Positions 1 to 8,804 of a stretch of 62,718 nucleotides of DNA are shown here, piece after piece. The position numbers were made by a program, and so were the translations under genes. Every line of letters begins with the position of its first letter. Position 1 is the stretch's first letter. Source of the stretch: a marine actinobacterium MedAcidi-G3 (GTDB lineage: Bacteria; Actinomycetota; Acidimicrobiia; Acidimicrobiales; Poriferisodalaceae); NCBI GenBank assembly GCA_000817105.1, contig JUEP01000012.1, positions 1-62,718 on the forward strand, in the 5' to 3' direction. The notes beneath the pieces are model-generated. The model searched no databases and was not told the origin of the DNA. It saw only the letters and a list, made by a program, of their open reading frames with translations.

Positions 1-100
1 TAGAGCTGCCGTCGACTATTGAGCAGAAGAGACAGTGCACGACTTGCGAGATTAGTGGAGCTTTGAAGGGCGCGGCGAACTTTGGGTTATTAACTCTTTA

Positions 101-1069
101 TTAGATGCTTCGAAGTTGTACAGATTCGATTTCATGATTCGCATCTTTTTTGAGCACCAAATCAGCGCGAGCTCGAGTCGGCAGGATGTTTTCTTGCAGG
201 TTGACGAGGTTGATGGATCGCCAGATTGTCCGAGCAACTGCCTCTGCTGCATCAACTGGTAGGTGCGCGAATTGGTTGAAATATGCGCTTTGCTCCCGAA
301 ACGCTGTTGATCGGAGCTGTTGGAAACGCTCCACATACCAAGACTCGAGATCTTCGGTCTCGGCATCAACGTAGATGGTGAAATCGAAATAATCTGACAC
401 AAATGGAGTGTTCGAAGGGGCACCCGTTTGTAGAACGTTCAAGCCTTCAACGATTAGGATGTCAGGCTGCTCGACTACTTGAACTTCATCAGTTATGTCG
501 TAAGTGATATGCGAGTAAATCGGGGCAGAGACTTGTGAGGCTCCATCAATTACGTCTCGTAGAAATTCTAGAAGTGCTCCTTGGCGGTAAGATTCAGGGA
601 AGCCCTTTCGGCCTAGCAATCCCTTTTCCTCCAGCTCTAAGTTGGGCTGAAGGAAACCATCGGTAGTGATGAGATCGACTCTTGGGTGTTGCGGCCAGGC
701 CGCAAGCATGGCCTGGAGAATTCTGGCTGTTGTGCTCTTTCCAACTGAGACGCTCCCGGCGACTCCGATTAAGAACGGTCTCGGCCTAGCGTCTCTTGCG
801 AAAAAGTCTGATGTGGTTGCTTGGAGCTTGGCTTGAGCTTCGACGCGAAGGTTAAGAAGTCGAGATAGTGGTAGGTAAATGTCCTTAACCCCTGCGAGTG
901 TTATTGGTTCGACACGTCCAGCCAGTTCGGTTAATTCTTCTTCGGTAACTGTCAAGGGAGTTGCATCTCGTAGCGCCGCCCATTCGGCACGAGTGAAATT
1001 GAGATGCTCTTTAGATTGGTTTGATTCGGGCACCCCCAAAGATTGTCCTGTTACGTCACTGTTGTGCAA
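101..1069 (-). CDS. coaA: Pantothenate kinase, type I
   Basis: Phosphorylates pantothenate with ATP, the first committed step of coenzyme A synthesis, in the cytoplasm. The 322-residue protein has the usual length and fold order of type I (P-loop) bacterial pantothenate kinases. The Walker A motif GSVSVGKS lies at about residues 105-112, followed by [16 protein letters not shown] and the IVEGLNVLQ segment typical of CoaA. It ends with the conserved [18 protein letters not shown] stretch. The ATG start gives an N-terminal stretch slightly longer than usual. It lies 12 bp downstream of the flavoprotein gene on the same strand and is probably cotranscribed with it. CoaD, a later enzyme of the same pathway, is also in this window. 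The identification is secure. Confidence 0.95.
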   Translation of the reverse strand: MHNSDVTGQSLGVPESNQSKEHLNFTRAEWAALRDATPLTVTEEELTELAGRVEPITLAGVKDIYLPLSRLLNLRVEAQAKLQATTSDFFARDARPRPFLIGVAGSVSVGKSTTARILQAMLAAWPQHPRVDLITTDGFLQPNLELEEKGLLGRKGFPESYRQGALLEFLRDVIDGASQVSAPIYSHITYDITDEVQVVEQPDILIVEGLNVLQTGAPSNTPFVSDYFDFTIYVDAETEDLESWYVERFQQLRSTAFREQSAYFNQFAHLPVDAAEAVARTIWRSINLVNLQENILPTRARADLVLKKDANHEIESVQLRSI

Positions 1070-1081
1070 CTGGACGCGCGT

Positions 1082-2284
1082 TTAGTTTTGAACAGACCAT
1101 GCGCCGCTTGTGTCGAAAAGGTCTTTGCGCCACCGTTTGGGATTAATGAGTGATGCGCGTGGGTAGTCCTCGAACATCCAGCGAACAAAGTTTCGTCTGC
1201 TCCAGGCGTTGACATCAACGGCCCGCAGAGCTGCTTCCGCCAAAATGGGTTTGGCTAGAACGTTGCTGAGAGTCTTCGAAAAGCGGTGGTCAAGTTGAAA
1301 AGCAGTTCGAGCAGAACGTTCGTAGATAGTGGCTGCATTTTGAGTTGAATTTCGGGCAGCTATTGCTTGAGCTGCGAGACGCCCGCTTTCTAATGCCTGA
1401 CCGATGCCTTCACCAGTCATTGGGTCTGTGGCAGTCGCTGCATCTCCTACGAACAAGACCGGTCCTTTGGTTAGTTGAGCCGTAGGCAGACGAGCAGGAA
1501 TAGGCCAGGCAGTTCGTGAATCCTCTGGCTCTGTGTTGCCCAACACTTCGCGGATCGGGGCTCGTTTTAGCAGGCCGTTCCAAATGGCGGCTAGTTGCTT
1601 GCCGTTGATGCCATTAGACCGGGGCACGCCAAATCCAAGATTGACTCTGCCATCTGCAAGAGGGAAAGACCACGCGTACCCGGGGAGCAAATCTTTTTCG
1701 AACCAAACCCACAAATCTCTGCTTCGGTCTCCATCTGCTTTCACGTATTGCCTGAAAGCGTGCCAGTCGCCTCTATAGCCAGTGGGAGTGCAACCTAAGG
1801 CTTTTCTCACAGGTGACCACATGCCGTCAGCCGCTATGACATTGCTAGCGAAGACAGTGTTGCCATCTTGAAGTGAGACTTGAGCACCTCGTGAATTGAT
1901 CTCGATTTGGTCGAAGGCAAGTCCCTGGTGAACTTGCACGCCACTGTTTGCGACCAGTCGCACTAACTCTGCATCTAACTCCATGCGCTTTACCACAGCA
2001 GCGTATTGACCTTGACCGTTTGGAAGGGCCAGTCGAATCTCTCTCCCTGCCGGAGAACGAAGGAACACATCCTCAACATTCACCCAACTGCTGATATTTG
2101 GTTCAAATCCGAGTTGTTCTAATTCGCGGAGAGCCAAAGTAGTGAGCCCATCGCCGCAGCATTTATCTCTGGGAAAAATCGCTTTGTCAATTACAAGAAC
2201 ATCTAGTCCGAGTCTTTGCGCTGTGAGCGCGGCAGCGCACCCGGCCGGTCCGGCTCCAACGACTAGAACATCACATTGCAACAC
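1082..2284 (-). CDS. FAD-dependent geranylgeranyl reductase-family oxidoreductase
   Basis: Flavoprotein of the geranylgeranyl reductase family, whose members reduce isoprenoid side chains of menaquinone, phytyl groups or archaeal-type lipids. The dinucleotide-binding motif GAGPAG is at residues 10-15, followed by the family-typical CCGDGL segment. A second FAD contact GDAATATDPMTGEGIGQA sits near residue 285. The length of 400 aa fits the family. In Actinobacteria a close relative (MenJ) saturates one isoprene unit of menaquinone, so that is a reasonable but unproven role. Its neighbour coaA lies 12 bp downstream. The substrate cannot be read from sequence. Confidence 0.85.
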   Translation of the reverse strand: MLQCDVLVVGAGPAGCAAALTAQRLGLDVLVIDKAIFPRDKCCGDGLTTLALRELEQLGFEPNISSWVNVEDVFLRSPAGREIRLALPNGQGQYAAVVKRMELDAELVRLVANSGVQVHQGLAFDQIEINSRGAQVSLQDGNTVFASNVIAADGMWSPVRKALGCTPTGYRGDWHAFRQYVKADGDRSRDLWVWFEKDLLPGYAWSFPLADGRVNLGFGVPRSNGINGKQLAAIWNGLLKRAPIREVLGNTEPEDSRTAWPIPARLPTAQLTKGPVLFVGDAATATDPMTGEGIGQALESGRLAAQAIAARNSTQNAATIYERSARTAFQLDHRFSKTLSNVLAKPILAEAALRAVDVNAWSRRNFVRWMFEDYPRASLINPKRWRKDLFDTSGAWSVQN

Positions 2285-2324
2285 ATGAAAGAGGCTATCT
2301 ATTGCTCGCCTGCAGGCTTCAGTT

Positions 2325-4121
2325 TTAATTTGCTAACGCAGTGGTGGTGGTGGTTGTTGTTGTGGGTGAATTTTCTTGTGGGGTTTGAGCTGTGTCCTGG
2401 TTAGGTTCCACTTCTTCTTGTGGAACAGTCGTAGTGGTTTGGTCGGGGTCGGAGGGAGTTCCGTCACAGTTAAGGCCCTCCTCTGGTCGATAAGTAGCAA
2501 AGAAGTAATCTGATTCAATGTTTTGATCTTGCCAAGTTCTGATTCGCTCGGTCTTTACTCGAGTACACAGATCTACTAGCTGTTCCGTGGGCTCTTTAAG
2601 TTTCACGTCGACGTTTGAGGTTGAGTACATATCAACCGTTACTGATTCGTCGGTCCAGCTGCTCCAAATGAGGATCCCAAATGGAGTTGGGTTGGTTATT
2701 ACTAAATCAGGTCGAGGGTATGAGATTGTTGCCTCTAGACCGTAGGGGTATCGATCGAAATAAATTGAGTGTGCTTGGTAGTACTCAAAGTCGAGCCCAG
2801 CGCGAACAGCAGCATTGAAGATAGTCGTGGCGAACTGAGAAACGCCGCCACCAATGTCCTCGACAAGGTGGCCTTTAGAGATAAAACCCCCGGGGACAAA
2901 ACCCTTTTCTTCTGTGCGACGACCAACAGTTTCGTTGAGAGACAATCTCCCGCCTGGTTTAATCCAGTTTCCGTTGACTATCTCAGCGAACTTTTGAATA
3001 TTCGTGACTCGTCCAACGCAACAAGAATATTGGGTTGTGAAAGAAGAAACTTTTTCGACTATTCCTAGAGCCTCGAGGCGATCGACGGCTTCTCGTGGCG
3101 CAGCTGGCCGATTCGGTAGTACATAAACTTGGCCGTCTTGTTCCGTTTCGAGTGCCTCTCGTACGAGGTCGGCAGCCCGATGATGACAACAAGCGGTACC
3201 GCCGTCCGAAGAGATGATCATCACATTTCCGTCTCGGATTTCAAATTCAGCTTTGCCGGCACCAGTGTTACCGGGCATGAGCGAGTCTTCGAGAGACTTG
3301 AGAATCGATGATGTTTCGAGACTGAGAGATGGATTAGTGCCTTCAAGGTCAAGAACAAACCAACTAGCGACAAGATCAGGGTTTAAAACTGTTTCGTAGT
3401 CGTTGACTCGAACTCTCAGAGGAGTTTGTATGGATCGATTGGCTTTCGATACAAGTTCGTTCACTGTCTCGTCACTGAATTTCGTTGGCACTTGAACTGT
3501 GGCTACTTGGACAGTCGGAATGGTTCCCTCTCGCAGGACCTTGGCGATAGCGGAAGCAGCATCTTGCAGTTCGATCGATCGACCTTTTACTCCTGGCACG
3601 AGTTCTAATCGGCTATTACTGATGCGAATCGACGGTTCCACCCCTAGTCGCTCAAGTCGCGCATTTGAGTACAAGGATTTCTCAAGCGTCGATAGGTCGA
3701 CATTGATCGCTATTTCAGCGGCTGTGCTCGAAGCCAGAGCTGAAAGCCAGTTAATTGGGCGTTTGAGTAGCGCTTCTCGTCTGGTTGCCATGACTGACTC
3801 GTAGGTAGCCATTACGTCTAGCGAAACTCCGAGATCGCCGGCTACCCAAGCGGCATCACCTAACTCGGTTGCAATGACCACCTGAGTGTTGGCCAGGCGA
3901 TCTGCCATGGCGTCAATTCGAGCGCGAAGAGCGATATCGCCGAGACCGCCTACTGTTTCTCCAGCGATTTTGACGTTTCGGACAACTCGGTCCCTATGCA
4001 TAGTGGCGTCAACCGCCCAAACGCTCAAAAAAAGAGCAGCGATGATGGTAGGTAAGCCAAGCATGAGAGCCCAGCGCGGAAGGCGAATTAGCCCGTGCAC
4101 ACCACTGGATGGTAGGGCCAT
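2325..4121 (-). CDS. VanW family protein with N-terminal membrane anchor
   Basis: A 598-residue surface protein. A short basic N-terminus is followed by one hydrophobic segment (about residues 17-36), consistent with an uncleaved signal anchor and an extracytoplasmic body. The middle (about 50-330) resembles the putative peptidoglycan-binding modules often found before VanW. The VanW domain follows at about 355-490 with FTTQYSCCVGR, LSLNETVGRRTEEKGF and GGGVSQFATTIFNA. The tail is low-complexity and contains a run of eight threonines. VanW proteins are linked by name to vancomycin-resistance loci, but most have no known function. A role at the cell wall is likely. It is divergent from the SDR gene. 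Confidence 0.85.
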   Translation of the reverse strand: MALPSSGVHGLIRLPRWALMLGLPTIIAALFLSVWAVDATMHRDRVVRNVKIAGETVGGLGDIALRARIDAMADRLANTQVVIATELGDAAWVAGDLGVSLDVMATYESVMATRREALLKRPINWLSALASSTAAEIAINVDLSTLEKSLYSNARLERLGVEPSIRISNSRLELVPGVKGRSIELQDAASAIAKVLREGTIPTVQVATVQVPTKFSDETVNELVSKANRSIQTPLRVRVNDYETVLNPDLVASWFVLDLEGTNPSLSLETSSILKSLEDSLMPGNTGAGKAEFEIRDGNVMIISSDGGTACCHHRAADLVREALETEQDGQVYVLPNRPAAPREAVDRLEALGIVEKVSSFTTQYSCCVGRVTNIQKFAEIVNGNWIKPGGRLSLNETVGRRTEEKGFVPGGFISKGHLVEDIGGGVSQFATTIFNAAVRAGLDFEYYQAHSIYFDRYPYGLEATISYPRPDLVITNPTPFGILIWSSWTDESVTVDMYSTSNVDVKLKEPTEQLVDLCTRVKTERIRTWQDQNIESDYFFATYRPEEGLNCDGTPSDPDQTTTTVPQEEVEPNQDTAQTPQENSPTTTTTTTTALAN

Positions 4122-4169
4122 GTGGTCGAGTATTGTGCGCGGATCAACCTGGGTAATTGTTTCGATTGG

Positions 4170-4191
4170 TTGGGCCTTACGAAAAGCCCAA
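4170..4191. promoter_or_regulatory. Inverted repeat between vanW-like and SDR genes
   Basis: TTGGGC at 4170-4175 pairs with GCCCAA at 4186-4191, and two further A-T pairs lie inside after one mismatch. It lies in the divergent intergenic region 4122-4277, where promoters for both genes must be. It may be an operator, for example for a TetR-type regulator of acyl-CoA genes, but no regulator gene is adjacent. Confidence 0.25.
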
Positions 4192-4277
4192 GCAGGTGAC
4201 CTCAGAAAATGCGAGAATCACCCAGATATCCATAACTGAGATTGACTATCCGCTGGAAGTCGATGAAGGGATCGAAA

Positions 4278-5195
4278 ATGAGCAAGCTTTGTGAGGGACG
4301 CGTAGTGATTGTTACAGGCGGCGCCCGCGGAATAGGTAGAGAGCATTGTTTGATGCTCGCCGAACACGGAGCGAAAGTCATCGTTAATGATTTGGGCGGT
4401 GCTCGTGACGGAACAGGATCAGATTTAGGTCCGGCAGATGAGGTGGTCGCAGAAATTGAGAATATGGGAGGTGAAGCGGTCGCGAATGGCGATGATGTCT
4501 CTGACTGGGAAGGCGCTCAGCGGATGGTTAACCAGGCGGTAGAGACATTCGGTGACCTCACCGGGATTGTTAACAACGCGGGGATCTTGCGTGATCGCAT
4601 GTTGGTGAATATGACCGAAGCAGAGTGGGACGCTGTGATTCAAGTTCACCTTAAAGGTACTTTTGCTCCGGCTCGTTGGGCTGCTGCGTATTGGCGCGAT
4701 AAGGCCAAGGCAGGCGAGACAGTAAACGCTTCTATAGTCAATACGACTTCTGTCTCAGGAATTTACGGCAACCCGGGCCAGACTAACTATGGAGCGGCGA
4801 AAATGGGGATCGCTGCGTTTACAGTCATAGCAGCGCGCGAGCTGCAGAGATATGGGGTGAGGGTTAATGCAATCGCTCCTGGTGCTCTGACCCGAATGAC
4901 TGAAGATCTAGGAATGGGGCAAGCTTCTGAGGAAGACAGAGCATCAATGCACCCCAGATTCATAGCTCCGATAGTGACGTGGCTTCAAAGTTCTGAGGCA
5001 GCTGACGTGACAGGTCGAGTTTTTGAGGCGTCGGGCCGATTGTTGGGAGTAGCAAATGGCTGGCATCGTGGACCAACAACAGAAGCTATAGATGACCCGA
5101 CAGAAATTGGTGATATAGCGCGCCGCCTTGTATCTGAGGCGCAACTTAATTCGGGAATGGACGGGGAGCCCTTTGACGGAGGGCTGGTTAGTTAA
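4278..5195 (+). CDS. SDR-family (3R)-hydroxyacyl-CoA dehydrogenase-like oxidoreductase
   Basis: NAD(P)-dependent short-chain dehydrogenase. The cofactor motif TGGARGIG occurs near the N-terminus, followed by NNAGILRD and the catalytic Ser/Tyr/Lys pattern NTTSVSGIYG...YGAAKMG. Its sequence resembles the dehydrogenase domain of peroxisomal multifunctional enzyme 2 (17-beta-HSD4) rather than plain FabG. The start is chosen at ATG 4278 because AAGGG lies 7 nt upstream. A TTG at 4242 and an ATG at 4263 are in frame but have poorer ribosome-binding sites. The predicted protein is 305 aa. The next gene encodes the matching hydratase-2, so the two probably carry out consecutive steps of acyl-CoA beta-oxidation. 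Confidence 0.85.
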   Translation: MSKLCEGRVVIVTGGARGIGREHCLMLAEHGAKVIVNDLGGARDGTGSDLGPADEVVAEIENMGGEAVANGDDVSDWEGAQRMVNQAVETFGDLTGIVNNAGILRDRMLVNMTEAEWDAVIQVHLKGTFAPARWAAAYWRDKAKAGETVNASIVNTTSVSGIYGNPGQTNYGAAKMGIAAFTVIAARELQRYGVRVNAIAPGALTRMTEDLGMGQASEEDRASMHPRFIAPIVTWLQSSEAADVTGRVFEASGRLLGVANGWHRGPTTEAIDDPTEIGDIARRLVSEAQLNSGMDGEPFDGGLVS

Positions 5196-5233
5196 GACAG
5201 GCGCATCTGTCTATTAGACAAAAGGACAACACA

Positions 5234-6112
5234 ATGGCTATTGATCCGAACGCAGTAGGTTCTGCAGGCGATCCCGCAGAACGCTCTTGGGGATATCGTG
5301 ACTCTTTGCTCTATGCCGTCGGTATTGGAGCAGGTGCTGAGGACCCGGTTGGCATAGAACTAGAATTTACGACCAATAACTCCAAGGGCATTGAGCAACA
5401 AACCTTTCCTACTCAAAGTGTGGTTATAGGATTTGGAGCAGGCGGTGCCTTAGGGAAGGTCGGTGAAATTGACTGGGGTCGAGTGCTGCACGGTTCTCAG
5501 GGTGTCAGTTTGCATCAACCAATCCCAGTCGGCGGCACGGTCGTAGTTGAAGAAAAAGTAAGTGGTATTTGGGATAAAGGCGAAGGAAAGAACGCCATTA
5601 TCGAAACCGAGGCAAAAGCCACTCTGAAAGAAACAGGTGAACCTCTCTTCGACCTACGAGGATCACTGGTTGTGCGTGGTTCAGGTGGTTTTGGCGGCCA
5701 AGAAGGCAACACGGCGCCTCAGGTTTACGCACCAGAAGCTGCCCCGGACCATGAAGTTACATATCAAACAAGACCTGACCAGGCATTGACGTATCGATTG
5801 TCCGGTGATTACAACCCGCTGCATAGTGACCCATGGTTTGCTACTGAGTTGGGGGGTTTCCCAAAGCCCATATTGCATGGTCTTTGCACTTATGGATTTA
5901 CTGGCCGAGCGCTACTCCACGAACTATGTGGAAGTGACCCAAAGCGGTTTAAGAGCATGGATTCGAGGTTCTCTTCTCCTGTTTTCCCTGGCGATTCTCT
6001 AACGGTTCAAATGTGGGTTGAAAAAGGCCAAGCTATTTATCGCACCGTTGCCCAAAAAGGAATGCCAGAGGAGCGAGTCGTTATTGACAATGGGCTGTGT
6101 GTATTTAGCTGA
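5234..6112 (+). CDS. MaoC-like (hydratase 2 type) enoyl-CoA hydratase
   Basis: Double hot-dog hydratase of 292 aa, the length of hydratase-2 enzymes. The second half carries the hydratase 2 motif YRLSGDYNPLHSDP with the catalytic Asp and His, then GFPKPILHGLCTYG. The first half is the degenerate non-catalytic hot-dog. It would hydrate trans-2-enoyl-CoA to the (3R)-hydroxyacyl-CoA that the upstream SDR could oxidise. It starts 38 bp after the SDR stop with AAAGGA before ATG 5234, and the two genes are likely one operon. Related proteins act on branched-chain or steroid side-chain CoA esters; the true substrate is unknown. Confidence 0.88.
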   Translation: MAIDPNAVGSAGDPAERSWGYRDSLLYAVGIGAGAEDPVGIELEFTTNNSKGIEQQTFPTQSVVIGFGAGGALGKVGEIDWGRVLHGSQGVSLHQPIPVGGTVVVEEKVSGIWDKGEGKNAIIETEAKATLKETGEPLFDLRGSLVVRGSGGFGGQEGNTAPQVYAPEAAPDHEVTYQTRPDQALTYRLSGDYNPLHSDPWFATELGGFPKPILHGLCTYGFTGRALLHELCGSDPKRFKSMDSRFSSPVFPGDSLTVQMWVEKGQAIYRTVAQKGMPEERVVIDNGLCVFS

Positions 6113-6144
6113 AACAAAGTCCGCTTTAGGTGGTCTCTGTGCTT

Positions 6145-6816
6145 TCAGAAAAGTTTGAGTTCGTCGCTTTCGATGCCTCGCAGCTCGTCGTAGTCGAGTA
6201 CTAAGCATTCGATGCCCCGGTCTTCGGCAAGAACTCGAGCTTGGGGTTTTATTTCTTGAGCTGCAAAGATTCCGCTGACTGGTCTGAGATTCCCATCTCT
6301 GTTGAGGTATTCGAGGTACCTAGTTAGCTGCTCGACTCCATCAATCTCGCCCCTTCGCTTTATTTCGATAGCAACGGCCCGACCTGCATGATCTCTGCAA
6401 AGCAGATCTACTGGTCCGATATCGGTTGGGTACTCTCTTTTGACGAGTACCATTCCATCAGAAATCTTGTTTACGTTGGCGGCGAGTAATTCTTGGAGAT
6501 GAGCTTCGACCCCATCCTTTTTAAGGCCCGGGTCAATTCCCATCTCTTCAGAAAAATCTGAGATTACTTGGTGGAGTTGAATAGTTAGGTTCTCTTTTTT
6601 TTCGTTAGTAACTAGCCAAGTCAACTCACCGTTATCTAGCGACTCACGAATAGTGTTTGGAGCATTCATCCAGTTGAGGGGCTTATATGCGCCGCCGTCG
6701 GCATGGATAGAGATAGAGCCGTCCGCTTTGATCATTATGAGACGAATTGCCTGTGCTAGATGTGCGTCTAGCCGGCCGGAGTAATCAACTGTGCAATTCG
6801 CAATAACTAGCCGCAT
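6145..6816 (-). CDS. nucS: Mismatch-specific endonuclease NucS (EndoMS)
   Basis: NucS/EndoMS cuts both strands at mismatches and provides mismatch repair in Actinobacteria and archaea that lack MutS/MutL. This 223-aa protein has the N-terminal beta-sandwich DNA-binding region and the C-terminal RecB-like nuclease with D137 in GPVDLL and E151-x-K153 in IEIKR, spaced as in known NucS. The C-terminus DELKLF resembles a sliding-clamp-binding peptide, in line with the known activation of actinobacterial NucS by the beta clamp. It lies downstream of the MBL gene on the same strand and convergent with the MaoC gene. Identification is firm. Confidence 0.95.
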   Translation of the reverse strand: MRLVIANCTVDYSGRLDAHLAQAIRLIMIKADGSISIHADGGAYKPLNWMNAPNTIRESLDNGELTWLVTNEKKENLTIQLHQVISDFSEEMGIDPGLKKDGVEAHLQELLAANVNKISDGMVLVKREYPTDIGPVDLLCRDHAGRAVAIEIKRRGEIDGVEQLTRYLEYLNRDGNLRPVSGIFAAQEIKPQARVLAEDRGIECLVLDYDELRGIESDELKLF

Positions 6817-6872
6817 GAAAAGTCGAAGCTAGTCACGGCCAGCGGTAGGCATGTGGATTACCGGTGAATACT

Positions 6873-7871
6873 TCATGCGAGTTGATAGGTGGCAGTCAAC
6901 TTGGGTTCACCGTGTTCATCTATTACCTCAGCTCTCCCTGTTTCGACCATGTGCAACAAGTGGGCATGGACTGACCCTGCAGCTGGGTACCAAAGACGTT
7001 TGTCGTATTTCTCATACATCACGGGGACGAAGTCGGCAATCTTTTGTGGACCGCTTTGCAAATAGCTGACGATCTGTTCTTCTCGTTCCTCACGGTGATG
7101 AATGAAGCTTTGAACGTACTGCACAGGGTCAGGAATTGCTGGACCGTGTGTCGGCCAATAGCGCTGATGGTCGAGTGGGAGCAATTTCTTCAGAGACTGC
7201 ATGTAGTCCTTCATCGATCCATCCGGGGGCCCGACCACACTTGTTGCCCATCCCATTACGTGGTCGCCAGAAAAAAGACTTTTCTCCTCCTCTAATTCGA
7301 AACAAAGATGATTTGAACAATGACCAGGAGTGTAGATAGACCGGATCGTCCAGTTGGGTCCGTGCACGATGTCACCGTCCACGAGAAATACGTCGGGCGA
7401 AAATTCTGTATCAGCGCCTTCACGTTTGAGTTCTTCGGGAAGCTCTTCGAATTCTTTTCGATATTGTTCTTGCTCTTTTTCTGAGATGAACTCTGAGAAA
7501 TCCACGCGATCTTCTCGGTCATCCTCTTTGACGCTTCCGTGTGGACCGAAGCCATATGAAATAGCTCCGGTGCGTTCTTTAAGTCGTTTGGTTAGGGGAG
7601 AGTGATCGCTATGCGTATGAGTTATGAACGCGTGGGTAATCGTTTCGTCAGGACCAAGAGCACCGAGGATGTCGTCCAAGTGGCTTTCTAGAGGAGGACC
7701 AGGGTCTATGACGGCGACTTCCCCTTGGCCAATTAGATATGTTCCTGTTCCTTTGTACGTGAAAGGCGTTGGGTTCTTGCATATGACTCTTCGGATTAAT
7801 GGGGTTACTTGGTCGCTGGTGCCATAGTCGAAGTCTCCTAAATCTTGGTGGTGCTCGATTTTTGTTGCCAT
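6873..7871 (-). CDS. MBL-fold metallo-hydrolase (LACTB2/glyoxalase II-like)
   Basis: Metallo-beta-lactamase-fold hydrolase of 332 aa. The metal-binding motif is THTHSDHS, with further ligands in TPGHCSNHLCF, FSGDHVMGW and WPTHGPAI. The C-terminal helical part with VHAHLLHMVETGRAEV resembles LACTB2-like proteins. Acidic insert EKEQEQYRKEFEELPEE lies between the metal motifs. The usual reactions of this group are thioester or nucleic-acid ester hydrolysis; the substrate here is not known. A GGGG run lies 6 nt before the ATG. It is divergent from yaaA, and a CATAAT hexamer about 35 bp upstream on its strand may be its -10. Confidence 0.85.
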   Translation of the reverse strand: MATKIEHHQDLGDFDYGTSDQVTPLIRRVICKNPTPFTYKGTGTYLIGQGEVAVIDPGPPLESHLDDILGALGPDETITHAFITHTHSDHSPLTKRLKERTGAISYGFGPHGSVKEDDREDRVDFSEFISEKEQEQYRKEFEELPEELKREGADTEFSPDVFLVDGDIVHGPNWTIRSIYTPGHCSNHLCFELEEEKSLFSGDHVMGWATSVVGPPDGSMKDYMQSLKKLLPLDHQRYWPTHGPAIPDPVQYVQSFIHHREEREEQIVSYLQSGPQKIADFVPVMYEKYDKRLWYPAAGSVHAHLLHMVETGRAEVIDEHGEPKLTATYQLA

Positions 7872-8018
7872 AACGCCCCGCCTAAAGGTTTTCAGTGCTG
7901 GTACTCAATTATGACGCGCACTGTAGCCGGGTTGTCCAAGCTAGTTTGAACTAGCCGACCATATAGATCCTGAGTTGTGGCTTCAGAGTCCCTAAACTCC
8001 AAATTGGAGGAACCTATT

Positions 8019-8801
8019 GTGTTGATTGTCTTATCACCTGCGAAGAGGCTCGACTTTGAATCGGAGTTGCTGACCAGCAAGCATTCAGTGCCTGCATTGA
8101 TCGACGACTCATCTGAATTAGTGCAAGAGCTGGTCAAAAAATCACCTGCAGACCTCGGTGAACTCATGAATCTTTCGCCTGCGTTATCGAATCTCAACGC
8201 TGAACGTTTCCAGGATTGGGAAGAGGATTTCACTACTAGTAATTCCCGGCCAGCTCTCTTGGCTTTCCAAGGAGATGTTTATGTGGGTATGGACGTATCT
8301 CGGTATTCGGAGCGTGACTTCACTCGGGCACAAAAGACAATCCGGATATTATCGGGTTTACATGGAGTGCTTAGACCTTTGGATTTGATCCAGCCATACC
8401 GCCTTGAAATGGGAACGAGTTTAATGACATCGAGGGGTAAGGGGCTTTACGAGTTTTGGGGTGATCGGATTAGTGAATTTTTGGCAGCAGATCTTGAAGG
8501 ACATCGTCCTCGGGTTCTGATCAATCTTGCTTCGAAGGAATACTTCTCCGCAGTAGATGAAAGCCTTCTGGATGCTCGGGTTATAAGCCCACGATTCTTA
8601 GATGAGAAGAACGGCAAGTTTAAGATCATTAGCCTCTATGCAAAGCAAGCCCGTGGTGCGATGGCTTCTTGGTTAGTGCTGAATAGAATCAACAGCCCAA
8701 GTTTGATCTGCGACTTTGCTGAATTGGGGTACGAATACTCTCGCGAAAAGAGCACGCTCTTAGAGCCAACTTTTGTTAGAGGGCAGCTTGCGCGCCCTTA
8801 G
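8019..8801 (+). CDS. yaaA: YaaA/DUF328 peroxide-stress protein
   Basis: Member of the YaaA (UPF0246) family, which in E. coli limits intracellular iron and oxidative DNA damage during peroxide stress. The characteristic N-terminus VLIVLSPAKRLDFES, the central GDVYVGMD and YRLEMGTSL segments and the C-terminal FISLYAKQARG-like region (here IISLYAKQARGAM) are all present. The start is set at GTG 8019: GGAGG at 8006-8010 is 8 nt upstream and the family begins exactly at this point. An upstream in-frame ATG at 7977 would add 14 foreign residues. The predicted length is 260 aa, as usual. It is divergent from the MBL gene and convergent with the CoA-transferase gene. Confidence 0.93.
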   Translation: MLIVLSPAKRLDFESELLTSKHSVPALIDDSSELVQELVKKSPADLGELMNLSPALSNLNAERFQDWEEDFTTSNSRPALLAFQGDVYVGMDVSRYSERDFTRAQKTIRILSGLHGVLRPLDLIQPYRLEMGTSLMTSRGKGLYEFWGDRISEFLAADLEGHRPRVLINLASKEYFSAVDESLLDARVISPRFLDEKNGKFKIISLYAKQARGAMASWLVLNRINSPSLICDFAELGYEYSREKSTLLEPTFVRGQLARP

Positions 8802-8804
8802 TTC

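Noticed and set aside
668-710. Inverted repeat TTGCGGCC/GGCCGCAA inside coaA
   Set aside because: 8-bp arms in coding DNA are within chance expectation when short spacers are allowed.
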